Shown: one piece after another, positions 32,838-42,296 of the stretch | Position numbering within the stretch: position 1 is the stretch's first letter | Layout of the letters: the number at the start of each line of letters is the position of its first letter | Source of the DNA: Rhizomys pruinosus | Taxonomy: Eukaryota; Chordata; Mammalia; Rodentia; Spalacidae | DNA: 64,000 nt | Assembly (NCBI GenBank): GCA_009823505.1 | Contig: VZQC01012261.1 | Span: 1,927,369 to 1,991,368, forward strand | Direction of reading: 5' to 3' | The notes under the pieces: model-generated | Database searches by the model: none | What the model was told of the DNA's origin: nothing | What the model saw: only the letters and a program-made list of their open reading frames with translations | Made by a program: the position numbers and the translations under genes

Positions 32838-33087
32838 TTTTTTTTTTAATTTTTTAAATTTTTTATTTATTTCTATATGTGTATGAATGTACTGTCTGCA
32901 TGAAAGTCTGTGCACCGGTGTCGTGCAATGCCGCGGAGGTCAGAAGAGGGTGTCGGATTCCCCTGGAACTGGAGTTCTCCTGGAATTGGAGTTTCAGACT
33001 GTTCTCGGCCGCCATGGAGGGTGCTGGGGAATCGAACCTGGGTCCTCTGTAAGAGCGGGTCCGCGCTCTCAACCGCTAGGCCATCTC
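32838..33087 (-). mobile_element. Young B2 SINE with internal duplication
   Basis: 'tatagtttta' at 32828-32837 and 33088-33097 flanks it. The 'aactccaattccaggagaac' duplication is present, so it belongs to the young subfamily. Confidence 0.95.
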
Positions 33088-33402
33088 TATAGTTTTAAAT
33101 CTCGTATACTAATCCCCCATGCATTGTTCTTGGTGCTCAGGGTAGCTTTGGCTATCTGGGGTCTTTTGTGCTCCATATGATTTAGGATTTTTTTATCAAT
33201 TCTGTGAGAATGTCAAAGGATTTTGATTGGAATTTACATTGGATCATAATATCGGTTTTGGTAGATCTTCTTTCCTCATATATTAATTTCTTTCCAACAT
33301 CCATGAGCATGGAAGGTCTTTCCATTTTCTGTGTCTCCCCAATCTCTTTCTTTAAAGATTTAAAATTTTCATTGTAGAGATTTAAAAAATCTTTTTAACT
33401 TA

Positions 33403-33636
33403 GGGCCTGGAGAGATGGCCTAGCGGTTTAAGAGCGCCGACCGCTCTTACAGAGGACCCCCGGGTTCGATCCCCACACCCACAAATGGCGGCCGAGACCG
33501 TCTGAAACTCCAATTCCAGTAGAACTCCAGTTCCAGGGAATCCGACGCCCTCCTTCTGACCCTCCGCGGCCATTGCACGACACGGTGCACAAACTTGCAT
33601 GCAGACAGTACATTCAATACACATTACAGAAAAAAA
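33403..33636 (+). mobile_element. B2 SINE, plus arm of inverted pair, indel-rich
   Basis: Young-type B2 including the internal duplication, but carrying several one-base insertions and deletions (for example 'gacccccgggttcg', 'cacaaatggcgg', 'ccctccttctgaccctccg') that other copies lack. It meets a minus-strand B2 tail-to-tail at about 33637. Confidence 0.93.
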
Positions 33637-33886
33637 TTTTTATTTATTTATTTTTATTTAATGTGTTGAATTATTACTCTCTGCATGTAGGTTTTGTGCA
33701 CAGCCCCATATCATGCAATGCCGCAGAGTCGAAGAGGGTGTCAAGATTCCCTGGAACTGGAGTTCTCCTGGAATTGGGAAATTCACAAGACGGTTCTCGG
33801 CCACCATGTGGTGTTTGGGGGATCGAACCCGGTCCTCTGCCAAGGAGCCGGACGGTCTTTATCTACTAGGCCATCTCTCCACTCCC
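33637..33886 (-). mobile_element. B2 SINE, minus arm of inverted pair, indel-rich
   Basis: Almost abuts the plus-strand B2 to give an inverted repeat of about 240 bases per arm with nearly no spacer. It also shows extra or missing single bases. Confidence 0.92.
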
Positions 33887-33897
33887 TGAAGATTTTT

Positions 33898-34305
33898 TTT
33901 TTTTTTTATTGATGGTTTGTGCATTTCGTACATCATTTTCCAATCCGGACCCTCTGGCCCAGGGCCGGGTCCCGCCCTCAAGGCCCCAGCTCCCAAACTA
34001 CTTGCCCAGGTGGCTTCTGGTATCCTGCCCAAAGGTGCAGCCGCCCTGGCCGCAGGACTCTCCGGACCCTCTGGCCCAGCGCCCGGGTCCCGCCCTCAAG
34101 GCCCCAGCTCCCAAGCTACTCGCCCAGGTGGCTTCTGGGTATCCTGCCCAAAGGCGCAGCCGCCCTGGCCGCCGGAGTCTCCGGACCATCTGCCCAGCGC
34201 CCGGTCCCGCCCTCAAGGCCCCAGCTCCCAAGCTACTCGCCCAGGTGGCTTCTGGGTATCCTACCCAAAGGCGCAGCCGCCCTGGCCGCCGGACTCTCCG
34301 GACCG
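33898..34305 (-). mobile_element. GC-rich monomers fused to an L1 3' terminus
   Basis: Read on the minus strand: three tandem GC-rich units (34297-34181, 34180-34062, 34061-33945; 117, 119 and 117 bp) plus a 7-8 base partial unit at the far end. They run directly into the last ~45 bases of L1 ('aaaatgatgtacgaaatgca', 'caataaaa') and an A-tail. 'agattttt' at 33890-33897 and 34306-34313 is the likely target duplication. Frames through it stay open in several phases only because stop codons are rare in such GC-rich sequence. It may be an L1 5'-UTR-monomer/3'-end deletion product or a non-autonomous composite. Confidence 0.75.
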
Positions 34306-35256
34306 AGATTTTTAATGTCTTTGGTCAGGTATACTCCAAGATATTTTTTGAGGCTATTGTGAATGGGAGTGTTTCCATGTATTCTTTCTCCACTTGCTTC
34401 TTATTGGTATATAGAAAGGCTACTGATTTTTGTAGATTAATTTTATAACATGTCACTTAACCTGTTAATCATTTCTAGTTTTCTGGAGGAATATTTAGCA
34501 TCTCCTAGGTATAATATATCATCTGCAAAAAGGGATAATTTGACCTCTTATTTTCCAATTAGTACTTCTTTAATTTTCTTCTCTTATCTTATTGCTCTAG
34601 CAAGTGTTTCAAGCACTATATTAAAAAGGAATGAAGACAGTGGACAGCCTTGTCTGGTTCTGGTTCCTGATTTTAATGGGAATGCTTCCAGTTTTTCTCC
34701 ATTTAGAATGATGCTGGCCATGGGTTGGTCATATAAAGTTTGAATTATGTTGAGGTATGTTCTTTCCAGGCCAATTCCCTCTAAGACTTTTAACATAAAT
34801 GCATGTTGGATTTTCTACATCTACTGAAGTGACCGTGTGATTTTTGTCCTTGAGTCCATTTATCTGATTTATGCCATTTATTGACTTACATAATTGAACT
34901 ATCCCTCCATCTCTAGAATGAAGCCAACTTGATCATGGTGGATGATCTTTTAATGTGTGCCTGTATGCAGTTTGCAAGTATTTTGTTGAGAATTTTTGCA
35001 TCTATGTTCATTAAGAATATGGGTCTATAGTTTCTTTTTTGGTTGTATCTTTACCTGGTTTTGGTATTAAAGTGATGCTGGCTTCATAGAAGGAATTTGG
35101 AAGTTTTCCCTCTGTTTCTATCTTTTTGAATAATTTACATAATACTGGTTGTAGATCTTTAAATGTCTGGTAGAATTCTTCTGTAAATCCATCTAAGCCT
35201 GGGCATTTTGTATTACTGGGACATTTTGTATTACTGTTTCAATTTCCTTATATCTT

Positions 35257-35459
35257 TGCTTTTTTACTTATGTGTATGAGTGTACTGCCTGCATGTAGGT
35301 AGGTGCACCCGTGTAGTACAATACTGCAGAGGTTGGATTCCTCTGGAACTGGAGTTAAAGACAGTTCTTAGCCACCATGCAGGTGCTGGGAATCAAACCC
35401 AGGTCCTCTGCAAGAGCAGTCAGTGCTCTTAACCACTGAACCATCTCTTCAGCCCAATA
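35257..35459 (-). mobile_element. B2 SINE with target duplications
   Basis: 'tccttatatctt' at 35245-35256 and 35460-35471 flanks it. Confidence 0.94.
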
Positions 35460-36020
35460 TCCTTATATCTTATGGGTCTGATTAAGCTTTTAATTTCTTC
35501 TTGGTTGAGCTTTGGTGAGTCCCATGATTTTAGATATGCATCCATTTTTTTAGGTTTTCAAATTTAATAGAGTACAGGTTTTCAAAGTATTCCCTTGTAT
35601 TGTTCTGAGTCTTTTTGTTGTCTATTGTGATGGGGACTTTCATCTCTGATTTTCTTGATTTGGGATTTTTCTTTCTTTTAGTTAATTGAGCTAAGGGTCT
35701 ATCTTGTTTATCTTTTCAAATAACCAGCTCTGGGATTCATTGATTCTTTGTATTGTTTTTCTTTGTTTCTATTTCATTAATTTCTGCTCTGATTTTTGTT
35801 ACTTCTTCTTATCTGCTGGGTTTGAATTTCATTTGTTGTTGCCTTTCAAGAGTCTTGAGTTGCAATGTTAAGTCACTGATTTATGTTCCTTCTGGTTTTT
35901 TAGTATAAGCACTTAGGACTATAAACTTCCCTCTTAGGACTGCTTTTTAAAGTATCCCAGAATTTTTGTGTGTGTTGTATTGTCCTTTTGTTTAGTTCCA
36001 GTTAAATTTTTCTTTTCTTT

Positions 36021-36105
36021 TTTTTTTTTTTTTATGGTGGCCAGGCCTGGAGCAGAAAGCTGAGGTTCACGTCTTCCAATGAGCACAGAAAGTCAAGCAA
36101 ACTTT
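36021..36105 (-). mobile_element. Short MaLR LTR fragment with poly-A
   Basis: Read in reverse, 'tctgtgctcattggaagac', 'tgaacctcagctttctgctc' corresponds to the middle of the local MaLR LTR (compare 8825-8870) and then ends in about 20 A. It looks like a truncated LTR transcript reinserted by L1. Confidence 0.5.
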
Positions 36106-36210
36106 TCTTTCTTTCTTAATCTCTCCCTTGATGCATTCATCATTCAGGTGTGTGTTGCTTAATCTGCATGAGATTCTGTACTTACTATGGCTTCTTCTGG
36201 TATTAATTTT

Positions 36211-36431
36211 TTTAATACTTTATTTTTATTTTAGTGCATGAGTGTATTTTGTGCATGTTTATAAGTATACTCATGTCATGCAATGCCCACAGAGTCAAAA
36301 GAAGGTGTCAGATTCCCTGGAACTGGAGTTATAGACAGTTGCCAGCCACCATGTGGGTGCTGGGAATTGAACCCAGGTCCTCTGCAAGAGCAGTCAGTGC
36401 TCTTAACCACTGGGCCATCTCTTGGGCCCCA
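36211..36431 (-). mobile_element. B2 SINE with target duplications
   Basis: 'gtattaatttt' before and 'gtattgatttt' after. Old-type body without internal duplication. Confidence 0.92.
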
Positions 36432-36561
36432 GTATTGATTTTAACTTTTATTGCATTGTGGTCTGATAGAATGTATGGAATTATTTAATTTTTTTATTTG
36501 TTGAGGTTTATTTTGTGCTCCAGTACATGGTCAGTTTTAGAGAAAGTTCCATAGGGAGCTG

Positions 36562-36573
36562 AATAGAAAGTAT
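36562..36573. repeat. Target duplication of second twin-primed L1
   Basis: 'aatagaaagtat' at 36562-36573 recurs at 40766-40777. Confidence 0.93.
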
Positions 36574-37654
36574 ATTCTACTGATTTTTCTAGGTTAACTT
36601 TTTTATCTCGACACTTTACTGAAACTCTTAATCATTTCTAGGAGTTTTGTGATAGAGTTTTAAGCATAAAAAATTGTTTAAGATAAACAATCATATCATC
36701 TGCCAAAAGGGATACTATCATATCATCTGCAAAAAAGGATAGTTTGACTTCCTCTTTTCCAATTAGTAGTCCCTTATTTTCCCTTTCTTGCCTTATTGCC
36801 CTAGCAAGCATTTCAAGCATTATATTGAAGAGGAGTGGCAATAGGGGGCAGCCTTGCTGGATTCCCGCCTTTAGGGGGAATGCTTCTAATGTTTCTCCAT
36901 TTAGGATGATGTTGGCAATGGGTTTCTTGTACATGGCTTTGATTATACTGAGGACTGTTCCCTCTAGTCCAATTCCCTCTAGAATTTTAAACATGAAGGG
37001 ATGCTGGATCTTGTCAAAGGCTTTTTCTGTGTCAATTGAGATGATTGTGTGGTTTTGTCTTTTATGTGTTGCCCATTTATGTGTTTTATTTTATTTATTA
37101 ATTTACATTTCTGGTATGAATCCAACTTGGTCATGGTAGATGATCTTTTTGATGTGGGTCTGTATGCAGTTTGCAAGTATTTTGTTGAGAATTTTAGCAT
37201 CTGATTTCATTAATGAAATGGGTCTATAGTTTTCTTTTTCTGGTTGTACCTTTGTCTGGTTTTGCTATTACAGTGATGCTGGCTTCATAGAAGGAATTTT
37301 GAGGATTTCCCTTTGTTTATATTCTTCTGAACAATTTGGGTAATAATGGTTGTAAGACTTCTTTGAATGTTTTGTAAAATTCTGCTGTGAAACCATCTGG
37401 GCCTGGGCTTTTTTCAGTTGGGAGGTTTTTTTCATTATATTTTCAATTTCTTCAAATATTATGGGTCTGTTTAAGCTGTCAATCTCTTCATGGTTAAGCT
37501 TTGTTGGTTTCCAGGAATTCAGATATTTATCCATTTCTCTTGGGTTTCAAATTTAGTTGAGCATAGGTTTTTGTTGTTTTTTTTTAAGTATGCTCATATG
37601 ATTGTCTGGCAACTGGAGAAGGAATATAAGGAGACATTCCCACTCACAATAGCC

Positions 37655-37695
37655 TCAAAATAAATACATAAATAAATAAATAAATAAATAAAATA
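37655..37695. repeat. (AAAT)n microsatellite
   Basis: 'aataaataaataaataaata' within the L1 ORF2 segment, expanding it out of frame. Confidence 0.95.
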
Positions 37696-39249
37696 TTTCA
37701 GAACAAACCTGACCAAAGACACCAAGATCTCCACAAAAAATATATTTTAACCCCTGAAGAAGGAAATTGAAGAAGACATCAGAAGATGGAAAGACCTCCC
37801 ATGCTCATGGATTGGAAAAATTAATATAGTAAAAATGTCCATTCTACCCAAATTAATATACAGATTCAATGCAATCCCAATTAAAATCTTCATGAGTTTC
37901 TTCACAGACTTGAAAAAAAATCCTTAAATTCATATGGAAAAACAAAAGACCCCAAGTAGCTAAAACAACCTTGAGTGAAAAGTGCAATACAGGGGGGATC
38001 ACTTTACCAGACTTCAAACTATATTACAGGACTATAGTCATAAAGACAGCCTGGCACAAAAATAGACCCATTGGCCAATGGAAAAAAATTGAAGATCCAA
38101 ACTTTGAGCTCATCCAATTTCATCCACCTCATATTTGACAAAGGGGCCAAAAAGATTAAATGCAGGAAAGACAGCATCTTCAGCAAATGGTGCTGGCAAA
38201 ACTGGATCACCATTTGTAGAACAAAATTAAACCTCTACCTCTCATCCTGTACAAAAACCAACTCCAACTGGAACAAAGACCTCAATGTGAAACTTGAAAC
38301 TCTAATGGTGATAGAAGAAAAGGTTGGCAGCAACCTACAAGACATAGTACTTTCTTTTTTTTTTCAGGCCAGTTACAATAGGAAAGACATAGACTTTCTA
38401 AATCAAACAGCAGCTATACAGGAAATAAAGTCAACAATTGACAAGTAGGACCTCATTAAACTCAAAAACTTCTGTACAGCAAAAGAAACAATGAAATAAG
38501 TGAAGAGAAAACCCACAGAGTGGGAGGAAACCTTCACCAGTGATACATCTGACAGAGCATTAACATCCAGAACATGTAAACTACTCAAAAAACAAGAAAA
38601 CAAATGACTCACTCAAAAGATGGAGTAAAGAGCTGAACAGAGACTTCACTAGTGAGGACGTAAGATGGCTGAGAAACATCTTAAAAAGTGTTCAACATCA
38701 CTAATAATTAAGGAAATGCAAATTAAGACCACTTTAAGTTATCATCTCACTCCGATAATACTGGCTAAGATCAAGAAAACAAAAGACACCAAATGGAGAG
38801 GTTGTGGGGAAAGAGGAACACTCATCCACTGCTGGTGGGGATGTAAACTTGTATAACCACTATGGAAAGCAGTGTGGAGAACCCTTAAAAGACTCAAAAT
38901 GAGCTTACCACCTGACCCAGTCATACCACTCCTGGGTATATAGCCACAAGACTCATTCTACTGCAAAGATATTTGCATATCTATGTTTATTGCAGCTCTC
39001 TTCACAATAGCAAAGAGTTGGAACCAATCCAAATACCCCTCAACTGAGGAGTGGATAATGAAAATGTGGTACATCCACACAATGGAGTTCTATGCAGTGG
39101 TAAAGAAAGATAATATCATGAACTTTGCAGGTAAATGGATGGAAGCCATTATGCTAAGTGAAGTAACACAGTCCCAGAAAAACAAGTGGGGAATGGTATC
39201 CCTCATTTGTGCATGCTAGCATGAAATCTCTAGTTGAAAGTCAAGCTGA

Positions 39250-39492
39250 GGGCTGGAGAGATGGCCTAGTGGTTAAGAGCACTGACCGCTCTTACAGAGG
39301 ACCTGGGTTTGATCCCCAGCACCCACATGGCGGCCAAGAACCATCTGAAACTCCAATTCCAGGAGAACTCCAGTTCCAGGGAAATCCGACACCCTCTTCT
39401 GACCTCCGCAGCATTGCACGACACGGCTACACAGACCTGCATGCAGACAGTACATTCATACACATACAGAAATAAATAAAATTAAAAAAAAA
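39250..39492 (+). mobile_element. Young B2 SINE
   Basis: 'gaaagtcaagctga' at 39236-39249 and 39493-39506. Internal duplication present. Left arm of an inverted pair with 39530-39777. Confidence 0.96.
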
Positions 39493-39529
39493 GAAAGTCA
39501 AGCTGAACAACATCGTTATATTTATTTTT

Positions 39530-39777
39530 TTTTAATTTTTTTTATTTTATTTATTTCGGTATGTGTATCAATGTACTGTCTGCATGCAGGTTTGTGCACC
39601 CGTGTTGTGCAATGCCGCGGAGGTCAGACGAGGGTCTCGGATTCCCCTGGAACTGGAGTTCTCCTGGAATTGGAGTTTCAGACGGCTCTCGGCCGCCATG
39701 TGGGTGCTGGGGATCGAACCCGGGTCCTCTGGAAGAGCGGTCGGCGCTCTTAACCACTAGGCCATCTCTCCAGCCCC
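39530..39777 (-). mobile_element. Young B2 SINE
   Basis: 'cgttatatttattttt' at 39514-39529 and 39778-39793 (16 bases, perfect). Near-consensus with many CpGs. Only 37 bases from an opposite-facing B2, tail-to-tail. Confidence 0.97.
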
Positions 39778-40129
39778 CGTTATATTTATTTTTATCTGAA
39801 AGTTACTGTTATACTATAACTTACCACTTATTTTCAAGCTTTGAAATTGCAGTATATGGTTGGAGGGTAGGTATTCATATTTTAGAGTAATATATTTCCT
39901 TAAAGGGAAACAAAGGGAATTCCTAAACATATTTTGGAGTTAACATACAATTCATTATCCGAGGTCATAATTTTGGTATATATGTGATGTTTATATAGGC
40001 ATATTTTGGAGTATTACAAATGGAGGAAAAAACACACAAAAAGGACTGTGTCAAAGAATTGACTCAAACAGTTAACTTCTGCCCAAAACAATAAAACTTT
40101 CCAGAGAAAAACTTTAAAAAGACTATGAA

Positions 40130-40626
40130 ATTTGGTGTGTATATATTTATGTATATATACAACTATGTATATATATGTATATATATTGAAGCAATACAAG
40201 TTAGAACAACAAAAGAACTGGAAAAAAAAACTCTGGAAAGACTCAGAAAAAGATGCAAGACATGTATGGTAGAGTACAGGGACTCAGGTGGGGTGGAGGG
40301 CATGGAAAGGGAAATGACTCTAAATTCAATTGAAAAATGATGCGGAGAGATGGCCTAGTGGTTAAGAGCACCGACTGCTCTTGCAGAGGACCTGGGTTTG
40401 GTCCCCAGCCACCCACATGGTGGCTGAGCACCATCCGTAACTCCAATTCGAGGAGAACTCCAGTTCCAGGGGAGTCTGACACCCTCTTCTGACCTCTGTG
40501 GCATTGCACAACACGGGTGCACAAACCTACATGCAGACAGTACATTCATACACATAAATAAATTAAAAAAAAAAGAAAAATGACGTATGATTTATGGAAA
40601 AAGTTTAATAACTAAAAAATAAATTA
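40130..40626 (+). mobile_element. Nested L1 3' end inside L1 3' UTR
   Basis: 'taaaaagactatgaa' at 40115-40129 and 'taaaaagactgtgaa' at 40627-40641 flank a 5'-truncated L1 of another 3' UTR type, ending 'ttatggaaaaagtttaataa'. The same type recurs at 61836-62120. It is itself hit by a B2. Confidence 0.85.
40343..40574 (+). mobile_element. B2 SINE, third nesting level
   Basis: 'gaaaaatgatg' before and 'gaaaaatgacg' after. Internal duplication present. Its first few bases are missing. Confidence 0.93.
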
Positions 40627-40777
40627 TAAAAAGACTGTGAAAAAGATGCAAGACATGTATGGCAGAATGTATGAACTGGGGTGGGGGACATGGAAAGAGT
40701 CTAAATTGGACTAGGAAATGATGTATGAAATAAACAAAACATCAATAAAAACATTTTATAAAAAATAGAAAGTATGG

Positions 40778-41136
40778 GAGATCTCCCAAGACCTCCTGAA
40801 GTGCAGGTAGGTAGGTAGGAGCTGGATGCTTCAGCAAGATGGATTGTTGTTTGACTTAATCTAGTTAATCTAGTTGTCTTTGGCTTAATTGGCTTTTGTG
40901 GCTCTGGGGGCGGAGTTATCCTCCCAGCTGGTACAAAAGGTGGGGTTGTATGAGTCTTGAGGTCAGAGCTCTCCCATGACCACGAGAAACACAGGTAGCA
41001 GGGCGAGGGCTAAAGAGAACCCCCTCCCCACAACTGGGATTACGAAGGCATCTGAAGGAGGCAAGCAAAGCAAGCCTTCAACACAGTAAAGAGGCATTTG
41101 GGACTCACATTGGAATACAGGCAAGGAGAAGCCCAT
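40778..41136 (+). promoter_or_regulatory. L1 5' UTR (probable internal promoter)
   Basis: 359 bp between the target duplication of the preceding L1 and the ORF1 start. It is more GC-balanced than its surroundings, with 'gggggcggagttatc' (an SP1-like GC box) at about 40905. No ORF. In L1 this region contains the internal Pol II promoter; I infer that role from position only. No monomer tandem repeats are present. Confidence 0.6.
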
Positions 41137-42255
41137 ATGCCAGGAACACGAAGAAGAGACTACACTGGAAAGGTGCAGGATAATCCCACGCCAAGCTTTA
41201 CCAACCCTATGGATGACTCCTGCAGTGGGATCCCTCCGGGGATGCCCCAGGACACAGACATCAGAAACACAATTGGGAACATACTTAAAGAACTACAAGA
41301 TCATAAAGAACAAATTAAAGAACTAAGAAAAGAGAATGAGGACCGAGAGAGAGAGAATGACAAGCTCCGGAAGGAAGTAGAAACACTGAAAAGATCCCAT
41401 GCTGAAAAAGAAAAAGAAACCAACCAGCAAACAAAAGAGCTACAAAAAGAGATCGAGAAGCTCCAAAAAGAAATAGAAACACTAAAGAAATCAGAAGAGG
41501 AAATGAAAAAGGAAATCAAACACTCATCCATTCAAGAGGAAAGGAATGAAAAAAGCCTCAGAAGCAGAATGGAGGAAGCAGAACAAAGAATATCAGACCT
41601 GGAGGACAACACAGAACAACTAAAAACCTCAAGGAAAGATTATGAAAAATTTAAAAATACACAAAAATGGAACAACCAGGAGCTGTGGGACACTATGAAA
41701 AGATCAAACCTCCGCATCATAGGAATAGAGGAAGGAGAAGAATCCCAAGAGAAAGGTATTGATCAGATCTTCAACAGAATAATAGATGAAAACTTCCCCA
41801 AACTAAAAAAGGACAAACCAATACCAATACAAGAAGCACATAGAACTCCAAACAGACAAGATCAGAAAAGAAATTCTCCACGCCACATCATAGTTAAAAT
41901 GCTGGACACCCAAAACAAAGAGAAAATTCTTAAAGCGACAAGAGAAAAACAACAAGTGACCTATAAGGGGAAACCTATCAGAATAACAACGGACTTCTCA
42001 CAGCAAACGATGAAGGCAAGAAGAACCTGGAGCAAAGCATTCCCAGTGTTGAGGGACAATGGATGCCAGCCCAGGTTACTATACCCAGCAAAAATGTCAA
42101 TCATAGTGGAAGGAGAGAGGAAAATCTTCCATGACATAAACAACTTGAAAGAATACATGTCCGGAAAACCAACCCTTCAGAGAATACTTGAAGCAATCCA
42201 AAGAACAGAAGAAAGGAGCAACCAACCCCAGGCAACTAGAAGGAGAAATCAATAA
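41137..42255 (+). CDS. L1 ORF1p, RNA-binding chaperone (retrotransposon protein)
   Basis: Open for 372 codons from the ATG at 41137 ('MPGTRRRDYTGK'). The frame is also open upstream to an ATG at 41098, but the basic N-terminus favours the inner start. Visible parts: a disordered basic N-terminus; a long heptad-rich coiled coil (about residues 45-180, very rich in E, K and Q); an RRM-like domain starting near residue 190 ('NLRIIGIEEGEE') with the conserved 'PNRQDQKRNSPRHIIVKM' segment; and a C-terminal domain with 'WSKAFPVLRDNGCQPRLLYP'. L1 ORF1p forms trimers that coat L1 RNA in the cytoplasm. Length is typical of rodents. No internal stop is seen, so the protein could still be made if the element is transcribed. 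The coiled-coil region differs most from house mouse. Confidence 0.92.
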   Translation: MPGTRRRDYTGKVQDNPTPSFTNPMDDSCSGIPPGMPQDTDIRNTIGNILKELQDHKEQIKELRKENEDRERENDKLRKEVETLKRSHAEKEKETNQQTKELQKEIEKLQKEIETLKKSEEEMKKEIKHSSIQEERNEKSLRSRMEEAEQRISDLEDNTEQLKTSRKDYEKFKNTQKWNNQELWDTMKRSNLRIIGIEEGEESQEKGIDQIFNRIIDENFPKLKKDKPIPIQEAHRTPNRQDQKRNSPRHIIVKMLDTQNKEKILKATREKQQVTYKGKPIRITTDFSQQTMKARRTWSKAFPVLRDNGCQPRLLYPAKMSIIVEGERKIFHDINNLKEYMSGKPTLQRILEAIQRTEERSNQPQATRRRNQ

Positions 42256-42296
42256 AAGCATAACTGCAGAAGTAGAAACCTAAATCAAAACCGCAG

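Larger units (their letters stand above)
30880..36573 (-). mobile_element. Long minus-strand L1, nearly whole ORF2
   Basis: A-tail and 3' terminus are at 30885-30960 ('ttgatgttttgtgtatttca'). The ORF2 C-terminus, thumb/palm with FADD (about 34520), and part of the endonuclease follow in reverse order, up to 'ggagctgaatagaaagtat' at 36573, which corresponds to the 'EYTFYSAP' segment. The endonuclease start, ORF1 and 5' UTR are missing. It is punctured by a 46-base retrocopy, B1, four or five B2s, a GC-rich/L1-tail insertion and an LTR fragment. All frames are broken. Confidence 0.9.
36574..40765 (+). mobile_element. L1 with 5' inversion (twin priming), copy 2
   Basis: 36574 to about 37575 is ORF2 on the minus strand (reverse transcriptase region, - frame 36638-36994). 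From about 37590 it continues on the plus strand with the rest of ORF2 ('[10 protein letters not shown]' near 38190) and the 3' UTR, ending 'gatgtatgaaataaacaaaa' at about 40735. One 12-base target duplication bounds the whole. A small tandem copy of the FADD-encoding segment lies at 36690-36740. Three B2s and another L1 3' end later inserted into the 3' part. The frame is broken in many places. Confidence 0.9.

Noticed and set aside
33909..34448. 179-codon open frame across the GC-rich monomers
   Set aside because: Several phases and both strands are open because the monomers are GC-rich; unit lengths of 117 and 119 shift the frame between copies, so no repeated peptide is maintained.
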